Below are positions 9,121-17,830 of a DNA stretch of 64,000 nucleotides, piece after piece; position 1 is the first letter of the stretch, and every line of letters begins with the position of its first letter. The notes under the pieces were generated by a model. It made no database searches and had not been told where the DNA came from. It was given only the letters and a program-made list of their open reading frames with translations. The translations under genes were made by a program, and so were the position numbers. The stretch comes from Streptomyces flavofungini (GTDB lineage: Bacteria > Actinomycetota > Actinomycetes > Streptomycetales > Streptomycetaceae). The stretch covers positions 3,078,001-3,142,000 of the forward strand of contig NZ_CP128846.1 in NCBI RefSeq assembly GCF_030388665.1, given 5' to 3'.

Positions 9121-9418
9121 AGTTGACGTAAGGTTCGAAGCGGAAGCGACCTCCGGGCGTGCGCGACGTGCGCGGGACGGGTCGCAGCCGCGTGTCGACG
9201 TACCCAGGACGTGCACAGACGTCCCCATCAGGGCTCCACGCGGCGCCTCGCCGTAGGCGAACTTCGCTTGTTTCCCGCCATCTACAGCCCCGAAACCAGC
9301 TTCTCGGTGTGACTTACGCGACGGATGACCGGCCCGGTCTGCACTGCGCGTCGTTGGAGGCGTAGCCTTTATTTCCGCTGTCCATCACCTTGTGAAGCGG
9401 AAGAGGGCGGTTGCCGCC
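9121..9418 (+). promoter_or_regulatory. Upstream region of the 2-oxoglutarate dehydrogenase gene
   Basis: 298 bp without a gene. A -10-like TAGCCT lies at 9363-9368, but no convincing -35 is present. The ribosome site GAAGAGGGCGG at 9400-9410 decides the downstream GTG start. No clear terminator after the kinase is visible. Confidence 0.35.
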
Positions 9419-12400
9419 GTGTCGCCACAGTCCCCCAGTAACTCGAGCACTTCGACCGACCAAGAAACGCAGGGCAAGAACCCTGCTGCCGCGTTCGGTC
9501 CCAACGAGTGGCTCGTCGACGAGATCTATCAGCAGTACCTCCAGGACCCGAATTCGGTCGACCGTGCCTGGTGGGACTTCTTCGCCGACTACAAGCCGGG
9601 CGTGGGCGCCTCCGTCGCCGCCGCGCCGGCCAAGCCGGCGGGTGACGCGGCCGCGGGGGCCGCGTCCACCACGTCCCCCGCCCCGACCGCCCCGGCCGCC
9701 GCGAAGCCCGCAGCCCCGGCCGCTCCCGCAGCGAAGCCCGCCGCCGCTCCGGCGGCGCAGGCCCCGGCTCCCGCCCCCGCGAAGCCCGCGGCCGCCAAGG
9801 CCGCGCCCGCGAAGGCGGAGCCCGCCAAGGGCGCCCCGACCGCCGAGGAGAAGGCGGGCACCGAGTACGTCCCGCTGCGCGGCCCGTCCGCGGCCGTGGC
9901 GAAGAACATGAACGCCTCCCTGGAGGTGCCCACGGCCACGTCCGTGCGCGCGGTCCCGGTGAAGCTGCTGTTCGACAACCGCATCGTCATCAACAACCAC
10001 CTCAAGCGCGCCCGCGGCGGGAAGATCTCCTTCACGCACCTCATCGGGTACGCGATGGTGCAGGCCATCAAGGCCATGCCGTCGATGAACTACTCCTTCG
10101 TGGAGAAGGACGGCAAGCCGACGCTGGTCAAGCCGGAGCACATCAACTTCGGCCTCGCCATCGACCTGGTGAAGCCCAACGGCGACCGCCAGCTGGTCGT
10201 AGCGGGCATCAAGAAGGCCGAGACCCTGAACTTCTTCGAGTTCTGGCAGGCCTACGAGGACATCGTCCGGCGCGCCCGCGACGGCAAGCTCGGCATGGAC
10301 GACTTCACCGGCGTCACGGTCTCCCTGACCAACCCCGGCGGCCTCGGCACGGTCCACTCCGTGCCGCGTCTGATGCCCGGCCAGTCGGTCATCATGGGCG
10401 TCGGCTCGATGGACTACCCGGCGGAGTTCCAGGGCACGTCCCAGGACACCCTGAACAAGCTGGGCATCTCCAAGGTCATGACGCTGACCTCGACGTACGA
10501 CCACCGCGTGATCCAGGGTGCGGCGTCCGGCGAGTTCCTGCGCATCGTCGCGAACCTCCTCCTCGGGGAGAACGGCTTCTTCGACGAGATCTTCGAAGCG
10601 CTGCGCATCCCCTACGAGCCGGTCCGCTGGCTCAAGGACATCGACGCCAGCCACGACGACGACGTCACCAAGGCCGCCCGGGTCTTCGAGCTGATCCACT
10701 CCTACCGCGTCCGCGGCCACGTCATGGCCGACACGGACCCGCTGGAGTACAAGCAGCGCAAGCACCCCGACCTGGACATCACCGAGCACGGCCTGACGCT
10801 CTGGGACCTGGAGCGCGAGTTCGCCGTCGGCGGCTTCGCCGGCAAGTCGATGATGAAGCTGCGCGACGTCCTCGGCGTCCTGCGCGACTCGTACTGCCGC
10901 ACCACCGGCGTCGAGTTCATGCACATCCAGGACCCCAAGCAGCGCAAGTGGCTGCAGGACCGCATCGAGCGCCAGCACGCCTCCAAGCCGGAGCGCGAGG
11001 AGCAGCTGCGCATCCTGCGCCGTCTGAACGCCGCCGAGGCCTTCGAGACCTTCCTGCAGACGAAGTACGTCGGCCAGAAGCGCTTCTCCCTGGAGGGCGG
11101 CGAGTCCGTCATCCCGCTCCTGGACGCGGTCATCGACAGCGCGGCCGAGTCCCGCCTGGACGAGGTCGTCATCGGCATGGCCCACCGCGGCCGGCTGAAC
11201 GTCCTCGCCAACATCGTGGGCAAGTCGTACGCCCAGATCTTCCGCGAGTTCGAGGGCAACCTCGACCCGAAGTCGATGCACGGCTCCGGAGACGTCAAGT
11301 ACCACCTGGGCGCCGAGGGCACCTTCACGGGCCTCGACGGCGAGCAGATCAAGGTGTCCCTGGCCGCGAACCCCTCCCACCTGGAGGCGGTCGACCCGGT
11401 CCTGGAGGGCATCGCCCGCGCCAAGCAGGACATCATCAACAAGGGCGGCACGGACTTCACGGTCCTGCCGGTGGCCCTCCACGGAGACGCGGCCTTCGCG
11501 GGCCAGGGTGTCGTCGCGGAGACCCTGAACATGTCGCAGCTGCGGGGTTACCGCACCGGCGGCACGGTCCACGTGGTCATCAACAACCAGGTCGGCTTCA
11601 CGGCCGCTCCGGAGTCCTCGCGTTCGTCGATGTACTCCACAGACGTGGCCCGGATGATCGAAGCGCCGATCTTCCACGTGAACGGCGACGACCCGGAGGC
11701 CGTCGTCCGCGTCGCGCGGCTCGCCTTCGAGTTCCGCCAGGCGTTCAACAAGGACGTCGTCATCGACCTGATCTGCTACCGCCGCCGCGGACACAACGAG
11801 TCCGACAACCCGGCGTTCACGCAGCCGCTGATGTACGACCTGATCGACAAGAAGCGCTCGGTCCGCAAGCTGTACACCGAGTCCCTCATCGGCCGCGGCG
11901 ACATCACCCTGGAAGAGGCCGAGCAGGCTCTCCAGGACTACCAGGGCCAGCTGGAGAAGGTCTTCACGGAGGTCCGTGAGGCCACCTCGCAGCCCGCTCC
12001 CGCGGAGGTCCCCGAGCCGCAGGCCGAGTTCCCGGTGGCGGTGAACACGGCGATCTCCCAGGAGGTCGTCAAGCGCATCGCCGAGTCCCAGGTCAACATC
12101 CCCGACCACGTCACCGTCCACCCGCGTCTGCTGCCCCAGCTGCAGCGCCGCGCGGCCATGGTCGAGGACGGCACGATCGACTGGGGCATGGGCGAGACCC
12201 TGGCCATCGGCTCCCTCCTCCTGGAGGGCACCCCGGTGCGCCTTGCGGGCCAGGACTCCCGCCGCGGCACCTTCGGCCAGCGCCACGCCGTCCTGATCGA
12301 CCGGAACACGGGCGACGACTACACGCCGCTCCTGTACCTCTCCGAGGACCAGGCCCGCTTCAACGCCTACGACTCGCTGCTCTCCGAGTACGCGGCCATG

Positions 12401-13225
12401 GGCTTCGAGTACGGCTACTCCCTCGCGCGTCCCGAGTCCCTCGTGATGTGGGAGGCGCAGTTCGGCGACTTCGTCAACGGCGCGCAGACGGTCGTGGACG
12501 AGTTCATCTCGTCGGCCGAGCAGAAGTGGGGCCAGACGTCCGGCGTCACCCTGCTGCTCCCGCACGGCTACGAGGGCCAGGGCCCCGACCACTCGTCGGC
12601 CCGCCCGGAGCGCTTCCTGCAGCTCTGCGCCCAGAACAACATGACGGTCGCGATGCCGACCCTCCCGTCGAACTACTTCCACCTCCTGCGGTGGCAGGTG
12701 CACAACCCGCACCACAAGCCGCTGGTGGTCTTCACCCCGAAGTGGATGCTGCGCCTGAAGGCCGCCGCCTCCAAGACGGAGGAGTTCACGACGGGCGGCT
12801 TCCGCCCGGTCATCGGCGACGACTCGGTGGACGTCAACGCGGTCCGCAAGGTCGTCTTCTGCGCAGGCAAGCTCTACTACGAGCTGGACGCCGAGCGGAA
12901 GAAGCGCGGCATCACGGACACGGCCCTCATCCGTCTGGAGCGCCTGTACCCGCTGCCGGGTGCCGAGCTCCAGGCCGAGATCGCCAAGTACCCGAACGCC
13001 GAGAAGTACCTGTGGGCGCAGGAGGAGCCGGCGAACCAGGGCGCGTGGCCCTTCATCGCCCTCAACCTCATCGACCACCTGGACCTTGCGGTCGGCGCCG
13101 ACATCCCGCACGACGAGCGTCTGCGCCGCATCTCGCGGCCGCACGGCTCGTCCCCGGCGGTCGGCTCCAAGAAGCGCCACGAGCAGGAGCAGGAGCAGCT
13201 CCTGAACGAGGTCTTCGAGGCCTAG
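9419..13225 (+). CDS. kgd: Multifunctional 2-oxoglutarate dehydrogenase E1 / E2-like (Kgd/OdhA type)
   Basis: 1268 residues. Residues 1-50 form the E1 N-terminal arm ([18 protein letters not shown]). An Ala/Pro/Lys linker spans about 65-145. The E2 succinyltransferase catalytic domain runs about 155-395, with the HxxxxG-type active-site His362 in [13 protein letters not shown]. The remainder is the thiamine-diphosphate E1 domain ([38 protein letters not shown]). This E2-E1 fusion is the actinobacterial form; it oxidatively decarboxylates 2-oxoglutarate in the TCA cycle together with separate lipoyl E2 and E3. GTG 9419 is chosen over GTG 9392 because GAAGAGGGCGG lies 8 nt upstream. Confidence 0.96.
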   Translation: MSPQSPSNSSTSTDQETQGKNPAAAFGPNEWLVDEIYQQYLQDPNSVDRAWWDFFADYKPGVGASVAAAPAKPAGDAAAGAASTTSPAPTAPAAAKPAAPAAPAAKPAAAPAAQAPAPAPAKPAAAKAAPAKAEPAKGAPTAEEKAGTEYVPLRGPSAAVAKNMNASLEVPTATSVRAVPVKLLFDNRIVINNHLKRARGGKISFTHLIGYAMVQAIKAMPSMNYSFVEKDGKPTLVKPEHINFGLAIDLVKPNGDRQLVVAGIKKAETLNFFEFWQAYEDIVRRARDGKLGMDDFTGVTVSLTNPGGLGTVHSVPRLMPGQSVIMGVGSMDYPAEFQGTSQDTLNKLGISKVMTLTSTYDHRVIQGAASGEFLRIVANLLLGENGFFDEIFEALRIPYEPVRWLKDIDASHDDDVTKAARVFELIHSYRVRGHVMADTDPLEYKQRKHPDLDITEHGLTLWDLEREFAVGGFAGKSMMKLRDVLGVLRDSYCRTTGVEFMHIQDPKQRKWLQDRIERQHASKPEREEQLRILRRLNAAEAFETFLQTKYVGQKRFSLEGGESVIPLLDAVIDSAAESRLDEVVIGMAHRGRLNVLANIVGKSYAQIFREFEGNLDPKSMHGSGDVKYHLGAEGTFTGLDGEQIKVSLAANPSHLEAVDPVLEGIARAKQDIINKGGTDFTVLPVALHGDAAFAGQGVVAETLNMSQLRGYRTGGTVHVVINNQVGFTAAPESSRSSMYSTDVARMIEAPIFHVNGDDPEAVVRVARLAFEFRQAFNKDVVIDLICYRRRGHNESDNPAFTQPLMYDLIDKKRSVRKLYTESLIGRGDITLEEAEQALQDYQGQLEKVFTEVREATSQPAPAEVPEPQAEFPVAVNTAISQEVVKRIAESQVNIPDHVTVHPRLLPQLQRRAAMVEDGTIDWGMGETLAIGSLLLEGTPVRLAGQDSRRGTFGQRHAVLIDRNTGDDYTPLLYLSEDQARFNAYDSLLSEYAAMGFEYGYSLARPESLVMWEAQFGDFVNGAQTVVDEFISSAEQKWGQTSGVTLLLPHGYEGQGPDHSSARPERFLQLCAQNNMTVAMPTLPSNYFHLLRWQVHNPHHKPLVVFTPKWMLRLKAAASKTEEFTTGGFRPVIGDDSVDVNAVRKVVFCAGKLYYELDAERKKRGITDTALIRLERLYPLPGAELQAEIAKYPNAEKYLWAQEEPANQGAWPFIALNLIDHLDLAVGADIPHDERLRRISRPHGSSPAVGSKKRHEQEQEQLLNEVFEA

Positions 13226-13255
13226 GCACGGCGCTCGTCGCCGTTCGGTACGTCG

Positions 13256-13303
13256 GGTGGGCCCGGCTCCGAGTCCCGCACGGGACTTGGGGCCGGGCCC
13301 ACC
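13256..13303. terminator. Terminator after kgd
   Basis: Perfect 12-bp outer stem (13256-13267 with 13292-13303, arm GGTGGGCCCGGC) with an inner GTCCC/GGGAC helix; 30 bp past the kgd stop. No U-tract. Confidence 0.8.
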
Positions 13304-13376
13304 GGCGTACGGCCGTACGATGAAACGGAACGACGCCCGGCCACCGGCCGGGCCCGGCCCGCACCAGGAGCGAGAG

Positions 13377-13559
13377 TTGTACTTCACCGACCGTGGCATC
13401 GAGGAGCTGGAGAAGCGGCGCGGCGAGGAGGAGGTCACCTTCGAGTGGCTCGCCGAGCAGCTCCGCACCTTCGTGGACCTCAACCCGGACTTCGAGGTCC
13501 CGGTGGAGCGCCTCGCCACGTGGCTTGCGCGCCTGGACGACGAGGACGAGGACGAGTAA
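13377..13559 (+). CDS. Small conserved actinobacterial protein (DUF6104-like)
   Basis: 60 residues, acidic, starting YFTDRGIEELEKRRG after the initiator and ending in a poly-Asp/Glu tail (LDDEDEDE). TTG 13377 is chosen because AGGAG lies at 13366-13370, 6 nt upstream, and it removes a low-complexity extension; the ATG at 13320 is the alternative. Small proteins of this sequence follow the 2-oxoglutarate dehydrogenase gene in Streptomyces. Function unknown; the helical, charged sequence suggests a protein-binding role. Confidence 0.75.
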   Translation: MYFTDRGIEELEKRRGEEEVTFEWLAEQLRTFVDLNPDFEVPVERLATWLARLDDEDEDE

Positions 13560-13687
13560 TCGGCATCTACGGGGATGCCAGTACGTCTCCTGGGATGCCG
13601 GTGCGTCTCCTGGATTGCCGGTAGCGGGAACTCCGGTTCGGGGCCCCGGATCGCCGCAGCGTGCGCGGGCGCTGCCCCGCCCCCGGC

Positions 13688-13727
13688 GAAAATCACTTGC
13701 CTGTAGGGCCAGGCCGCCCCGTACGCT
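13688..13727 (+). promoter_or_regulatory. Candidate WhiB7-type promoter of erm
   Basis: AT-rich GAAAATCA (13688-13695) sits directly before TTGCCT (13697-13702); TACGCT follows at 13722-13727 after 19 bp. An A/T block abutting the -35 is the hallmark of WhiB7-dependent promoters. Transcription would begin about 7 nt later, at or next to the ATG of the leader ORF (13735), giving a leaderless leader. A nearly identical box precedes the otrA-like gene at 29725. Confidence 0.6.
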
Positions 13728-13734
13728 GCCTCCC

Positions 13735-13785
13735 ATGTGCGCATCCGCAGCCGCAGCCGCTGCCACGAGGACCCGCCGCGCCTAG
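13735..13785 (+). CDS. Putative Erm leader peptide (16 aa)
   Basis: ATG to TAG encodes MCASAAAAAATRTRRA, too short for routine gene calling. It begins 8 nt after a predicted -10 and ends 106 nt before erm. The C-terminal R-T-R is the +x+ motif at which macrolide-bound ribosomes stall in known erm leaders (for example RLR in ErmDL). Codons 13-15 form one arm of a hairpin whose other arm can re-pair downstream, the usual attenuator layout. Translation and stalling are inferred. Confidence 0.6.
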   Translation: MCASAAAAAATRTRRA

Positions 13786-13866
13786 CGGCGGGCCGACCTC
13801 ACCCCACTCGGGAACGCCCCGCCGCTTCAACGCGTAAGCGCCGAGCGGCACTTCGTGCTGCCCGGC
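13772..13866 (+). promoter_or_regulatory. Attenuator-like RNA upstream of erm
   Basis: Arm 1 CCCGCCGC (13772-13779) pairs perfectly with arm 2 GCGGCGGG (13785-13792) across a 5-nt loop. Arm 3 (13818-13825) is identical to arm 1, so arm 2 can pair with either. Part of arm 3 (13821-13826) can also pair with AGCGGC at 13844-13849. A further hairpin, 13840-13851 with 13855-13866, has 11 of 12 pairs and a 3-nt loop. GCCGC beside the erm ribosome site (13877-13881) is complementary to arms 2 and 4. A ribosome held on the leader Arg codons would mask arm 1. Confidence 0.6.
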
Positions 13867-13891
13867 TCACCTCGAAGCCGCGGAGACCCCT

Positions 13892-14674
13892 GTGCGCACG
13901 CACCACCATGGCCGTCATGAGTTCGGCCAGAACTTCCTCACCGACCGCTCCACCATCGGCACGTTCGTCGACCTCGTGAGCCGCACCCACGGGCCGATCG
14001 TCGAGATCGGCGCCGGGGACGGGGCCCTGACCCTCCCCCTGCAACGCCTGGGACGGCGCCTCACTGGCATCGAGATCGACCGCCGTCGGGCCGAACGGCT
14101 GCGGCGGCGCACCGCCCCCTCGACGACCATCGTCACCGCCGACTTCCTGCGCTACCGGACCCCACCGGAGCCGCACGTCCTGGTCGGCAACCTCCCCTTC
14201 CACGAGACGACCCCCATGCTGCGCCGCATCCTGCGCTCGACGGGCTGGACGGATGCCGTCCTGCTCGTGCAGTGGGAGGTCGCACGCCGTCGCGCCGGGG
14301 TCGGCGGGGCGACGCTGATGACGGCCCAGTGGTGGCCCTGGTACGCGTTCGGCCTCGAAGGCCGCGTTCCCGCGGCGGCGTTCCGGCCGCGCCCCAACGT
14401 CGACGGCGGTCTGATGACGATCACCCGCCGGGAGCATCCGCTGGTCGCGGCCGCGCGGCAGCAGGAGTACCAGGAGTTCGTACGCCGGGTGTTCACGGGG
14501 CGGGGCCGAGGGCTGCCCCAGATCCTCGCCTCAGCGGCCCCGGACCTGCCTCGGCACAGGATCCAGGAGTGGGCTCGGCGAGGCGGCCACAGCGCCGCAC
14601 GCCTGCCCAAGGACCTCGGCGTGGAGGAGTGGGCGGAGCTGTTCGGGATGCGGGGGCGGGGAGGGCGGGGCTAG
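13892..14674 (+). CDS. erm: 23S rRNA adenine-N6-methyltransferase (Erm family)
   Basis: 260 residues from GTG 13892, with GCGGAG at 13880-13885. Motif X FGQNFLTD (11-18), SAM motif I EIGAGDGALT (38-47), acidic motif II GIEID (59-63) and catalytic NLPF (100-103) are all present. The tail is Arg/Gly-rich. It methylates the adenine of 23S rRNA in the peptide exit tunnel (A2058 in E. coli numbering) and blocks macrolides, lincosamides and streptogramin B. It resembles the chromosomal Streptomyces Erm type rather than the KsgA housekeeping enzyme. No antibiotic cluster is adjacent. Control by leader peptide and WhiB7 is likely. Confidence 0.9.
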   Translation: MRTHHHGRHEFGQNFLTDRSTIGTFVDLVSRTHGPIVEIGAGDGALTLPLQRLGRRLTGIEIDRRRAERLRRRTAPSTTIVTADFLRYRTPPEPHVLVGNLPFHETTPMLRRILRSTGWTDAVLLVQWEVARRRAGVGGATLMTAQWWPWYAFGLEGRVPAAAFRPRPNVDGGLMTITRREHPLVAAARQQEYQEFVRRVFTGRGRGLPQILASAAPDLPRHRIQEWARRGGHSAARLPKDLGVEEWAELFGMRGRGGRG

Positions 14675-14708
14675 GAGCGCAGGGTAGGCGGGGCGGGCGC
14701 GGGGCCGG

Positions 14709-15662
14709 TCAGCGGGTGAGTGCCGGTGCCAGCTCCCGCCACTGCCGCAGGGGCAGTTCGGCGGGGTCGGCCGTCAGCACCTGTACGCAGACGTGGTCCG
14801 CCCCGGCCGCGAAATGTTCCGCCACGCGCGCGTGGAGGTCGTCGACGTCTCCGTAGGCGACGATCGCGTCCACCAGACGTCGGCTCGGCTCACCGCTGTC
14901 GGCCTCTTCCTGGAAGCCGAGCCGTCGCAGACTCGCGAGCTGGTGGGGCGCCCGCAGGTACCCGGCGACGTGCTCCGTGGCCACCTCACGGGCCCGTGCG
15001 CGGTCCGGGTCGAGGACGACGGCCTGCTCGACCGCGAGGAACGCGTCGGGCCCCAGGATGTCCCGCGCCCGCGCGGTGTGCTCCACCGGCACGAAGTACG
15101 GGTGCGCGCCCCAGGTGCGCTCGGCGGCCAGAGCCAGCATCTTCGGCCCGAGTGCGGCCAGGAGGCGACGCGGGGCGGGGTCGGGCACGGGGCCGTACGC
15201 GGGCGCCGCGTCCATGGCGTCCAGGTAGCCCCGCATGGTCGCGACTGCTCTCCCCCGCGCGGGCACCTTGTAGCCGTTCACGTCCATGGCGGTGTCGTCG
15301 ACCCGGTGCCCGCCGAGGCCCAGGACGTAGCGGCCGGGAAACGCCTCTCCGAGGGTGCGCTCGGCGTTGGCCATGGCGAGTGGCTCCCGGTAGGCGATGT
15401 TGGCGATGCCGGACGCGACGACGATCCGCCGGGTGGCGGACAGGAGCAGCCACGCCTGCCCGACCGTGTCGCGGCCGAACGCCTCCCCGTACCAGATCGC
15501 CCCGTACCCCAACTCCTCGAGCTCCGCGGCGGCTTCGCGCACCCGCCCCGCGGGCTGCCCCTCGAACGCGAAGGTCCAGATGCCTGTCCGTCCGAGCCCG
15601 CGACCGACGTGATCACGCCCGTCAGCTCCAGAACCGAACCCGCCGTCTCCTTGGACGCTCAT
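14709..15662 (-). CDS. LLM-class F420-dependent oxidoreductase
   Basis: 317 residues with the luciferase-like barrel: GRTGIWTFAFEGQPAGRV at the start, ELEELGYGAIWYGEAFGRD, IANIAYREPLAMANAERTL, FPGRYVLGLGGHR, and a C-terminal YGDVDDLHARVAEHFAAGADHVCVQVL. This matches the actinobacterial TIGR03620-like F420 subgroup that transfers hydride from F420H2 to unknown substrates. ATG 15662 is preceded by a GGGGG ribosome site. Divergent from a TetR gene with palindromic operators between them, so it is probably derepressed by the TetR ligand. Confidence 0.88.
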   Translation of the reverse strand: MSVQGDGGFGSGADGRDHVGRGLGRTGIWTFAFEGQPAGRVREAAAELEELGYGAIWYGEAFGRDTVGQAWLLLSATRRIVVASGIANIAYREPLAMANAERTLGEAFPGRYVLGLGGHRVDDTAMDVNGYKVPARGRAVATMRGYLDAMDAAPAYGPVPDPAPRRLLAALGPKMLALAAERTWGAHPYFVPVEHTARARDILGPDAFLAVEQAVVLDPDRARAREVATEHVAGYLRAPHQLASLRRLGFQEEADSGEPSRRLVDAIVAYGDVDDLHARVAEHFAAGADHVCVQVLTADPAELPLRQWRELAPALTR

Positions 15663-15683
15663 TCCGCACCCCCTGATCCATTA

Positions 15684-15734
15684 CCGGAGAACTTCTCCGG
15701 ATAGCTGCGGAGTACGATACGGAGAACCTCTCCG
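15684..15734. promoter_or_regulatory. Two TetR-type palindromic operators
   Basis: Site 1 CCGGAGAACTTCTCCGG (15684-15700) is a perfect 17-bp palindrome. Site 2 CGGAGAACCTCTCCG (15720-15734) shares the CGGAGAAC half-site. They lie in the divergent region of the F420 oxidoreductase and TetR genes, 22 bp from the oxidoreductase start. The remaining 160 bp up to the TetR start are pyrimidine-rich with no other signal. Confidence 0.75.
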
Positions 15735-15895
15735 CAAGACCAGCCCTCCCCGCCCTCTCCTCCCGCCCTCTCCTCCCCCGCCCGCCGCCTCTCCCCACGC
15801 TCGGCTCCTTCCCTCGCCCGTCCCGACCTCGGCCCTGATCCCGGAATCCCGGGTGTCGCCCTGCTCTCGGGAATCTCACGCCCAGGGACACAGAG

Positions 15896-16540
15896 ATGAA
15901 CCAGCCCCAGACCCAGCCCTCGAAGCAGCCGACCACCGCCCCCCTCACGGCCGGCCCGACCACGACCGGCCGCCCCGCCCGCGCCGACGCCGTCCGCAAC
16001 CGCGAGCGCATCGTCACCGCCGCACGGGAGGCCTTCGCCGAAGCGGGCCCGGAGGCGTCGTTGAACGAGATCGCCCGCCGTGCGGGCGTGGGCCCCGGCA
16101 CGCTCTACCGGCACTTCTCCGGCCGCCCCGAACTGCTCGCCGCCGTCCTGAAGGAGCGCATCGACATCCTGTGCGCCCGCGCGCAGGACCTGCTGACGGC
16201 CCAATCGACGGGCACCGCACTGGCGGAGTGGCTGCGCGCGTTCCTCGACCACGCGCGCGTGAACCAGGGGCTGGGCGGCGCCCTGATGCTGGAAGAGCTG
16301 GAAGCGACCGGCGCGCTGGGCTCCGACTGCCATCAGCGGATCCTCGACGCGGCGGGCGCCCTGCTCACGCGGGCCCAGGGCTCCGGCGCCGCCCGCCACG
16401 ACCTGTCACCGGCCGACCTGCTTCAACTGGTCGTCGGGGTCGCACTCTCCACCACGCGCAAGCAGACGTCACCGGCGGGCGATCCGGAGCAGCCGGAGCG
16501 ACTGCTCGGGCTGGTCCTCGACGCGACGAAGCCCCGCTGA
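15896..16540 (+). CDS. TetR-family regulator
   Basis: 214 residues. A Thr/Pro/Gln-rich tail (1-30) precedes the HTH RIVTAAREAFAEAGPEASLNEIARRAGVGPGTLYRHFSGRPEL. The ligand domain includes LAEWLRAFLDHARVNQGLG and DLLQLVVGVALS, like the SbtR-type subfamily. Likely represses itself and the divergent F420 oxidoreductase. The stop codon lies within the first unit of a tandem repeat. Confidence 0.9.
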   Translation: MNQPQTQPSKQPTTAPLTAGPTTTGRPARADAVRNRERIVTAAREAFAEAGPEASLNEIARRAGVGPGTLYRHFSGRPELLAAVLKERIDILCARAQDLLTAQSTGTALAEWLRAFLDHARVNQGLGGALMLEELEATGALGSDCHQRILDAAGALLTRAQGSGAARHDLSPADLLQLVVGVALSTTRKQTSPAGDPEQPERLLGLVLDATKPR

Positions 16541-16624
16541 ACCCGACGAAGCCCCACCGGGTCCGACGAAGCCCCGCTGAACCCCGACGAGGCCCCACCG
16601 CATCCGGCGAAGCCCCGCTGAACC
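16524..16624. repeat. About 20-bp tandem repeat overlapping the TetR gene stop
   Basis: Five units of 19-21 bp beginning at 16524, 16543, 16563, 16584 and 16604, alternating CCGACGAAGCCCCGCTGAAC and a CCACCG-ending variant. The TGA of the TetR gene is in unit 1, and the same TGA recurs in units 3 and 5. The array looks like repeated duplication of the gene end. Confidence 0.85.
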
Positions 16625-16730
16625 GCCCTGCCCGGACGCCCCTTCACGTCGGCCCTCCGCCCCAGCCCCCGCCCCCGCCCGGACGACCTCGTACGCCGCT
16701 TCCCCGCCCCTCGCCCACGAGCCCCACACA

Positions 16731-17669
16731 TCACTCCTCGCCCCGGACCTTCCTCCGCTCACGGACGAGCCCCAGCACTCCATGCGCCACCAGGACCGCT
16801 CCCGCCACCACCCAGCCACCGCCACGGCGGCGCGGGGGCCGGAGCAGCAGGGGGATGCCGACCGCGAGCTGAGCCCCGGCCAGGGCACGGAGCAACGGCC
16901 CGCTCTCGACTGCGTCGAGTTCCGCCCGTACGGCATCCCTCCAGCCGGACCACTCGACGTGACGGACGCCGTCCAGCACCCGGGCGACCTCCCGGAGGCG
17001 GTCGGCGGGCTCGCCGGGGCTCAGGCCGGGCGGCAGGTCGACGCCCGCCCGGGTGAGGACCGCGAGCAGCCCCCGCATCCGGGCGCGCGCGTCGGCTGCC
17101 GAGTCCGGCCGGGCCAGCTCGTCCAGGGCCTGCATGTCGAGCACCGGGTCCAGGCCCAGGCGCGCGGCGAACGACCGCATCGCCTCGTCCTCGCCGACCG
17201 GAGTGCCGTTGGCCAGCCACACGTACCCGACCGTCCGCCGGAAGCCTGCCGCGAGCGTGTAGCCAGAGCGGTCGGCGTCCCACCACAGCGCGAGCACCGG
17301 TCCCGGTGAGGCGACGGCGAGAGCGGTGGCCCAGCCGGTGAGCACCCGGTCGACCTGCTCGTCGCCGTGCAGCCACGGCTTGCCCTCGGGCACGAGCACG
17401 CTCCACTCGTCTCCAGCGGGCGCGAGCAGCATCCGCTCCCGCAGCAACTGCGCGACCGTCTCGACGGCGTCGACTCCGGCCCGGCAGAGCAGCAGCGCAC
17501 CGGCGGAGCCGACGGGCCCGCCGGGCGTCGCGGGCCGCGAGGGCGGCGTGGCAGAGGCGGCAGGAGTTTCGGAGGCGGCAGATGTTTCAGAGGTGGCGGG
17601 CGTTTCAGAAGTGCCGGAGAAGGCGGGGTCGGACGAGGGCCGAGAGGGAGGCCACGGCTCGGATGACAT
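16731..17669 (-). CDS. Hypothetical protein with two C-terminal membrane segments
   Basis: 312 residues, not recognised. Residues 1-50 are a Ser/Thr/Ala/Pro/Glu-rich disordered tail with repeated SETPAAS-like units. Residues 55-230 are a soluble region (WSVLVPEGKPWLHGDEQVDRVL, VLALWWDADRSGYTLAAGFRR) and the last 60 residues hold one or two hydrophobic stretches (LLRALAGAQLAVGIPLLL and GWVVAGAVLVAHGVLGLV) ending in a basic tail. Probably membrane anchored. Divergent from the DUF4097-PadR operon. Confidence 0.6.
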   Translation of the reverse strand: MSSEPWPPSRPSSDPAFSGTSETPATSETSAASETPAASATPPSRPATPGGPVGSAGALLLCRAGVDAVETVAQLLRERMLLAPAGDEWSVLVPEGKPWLHGDEQVDRVLTGWATALAVASPGPVLALWWDADRSGYTLAAGFRRTVGYVWLANGTPVGEDEAMRSFAARLGLDPVLDMQALDELARPDSAADARARMRGLLAVLTRAGVDLPPGLSPGEPADRLREVARVLDGVRHVEWSGWRDAVRAELDAVESGPLLRALAGAQLAVGIPLLLRPPRRRGGGWVVAGAVLVAHGVLGLVRERRKVRGEE

Positions 17670-17743
17670 GGCACCACGCTAGGACATTTCATGATTTCCG
17701 GCCCAGAGGCCGACGGTGGGCGACCGCGGAGAAGAGATAGGTC

Positions 17744-17796
17744 TTGACTTTCCGTATCCGCGATATATCGTGTGTACCAGAGACGCGATATGGCGC
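17744..17796 (+). promoter_or_regulatory. Promoter and PadR-type operators of DUF4097 operon
   Basis: A TTGACT -35 (17744-17749) is followed by the perfect palindrome CGATATATCG (17761-17770), which covers the expected -10. A second site ACGCGATATGGCGCGT (about 17783-17798) repeats the CGATAT half-site. Such sites are expected for autorepression by the PadR encoded in the operon. Confidence 0.6.
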
Positions 17797-17830
17797 GTCG
17801 CGTCCGACCCGCTCAAGGAGGTCCGCCACC

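Noticed and set aside
9314..13744. 1476-aa minus-strand ORF over kgd
   Set aside because: Antisense to a clearly coding gene; repetitive Leu/Val/Arg/Asp composition typical of high-GC shadow frames.
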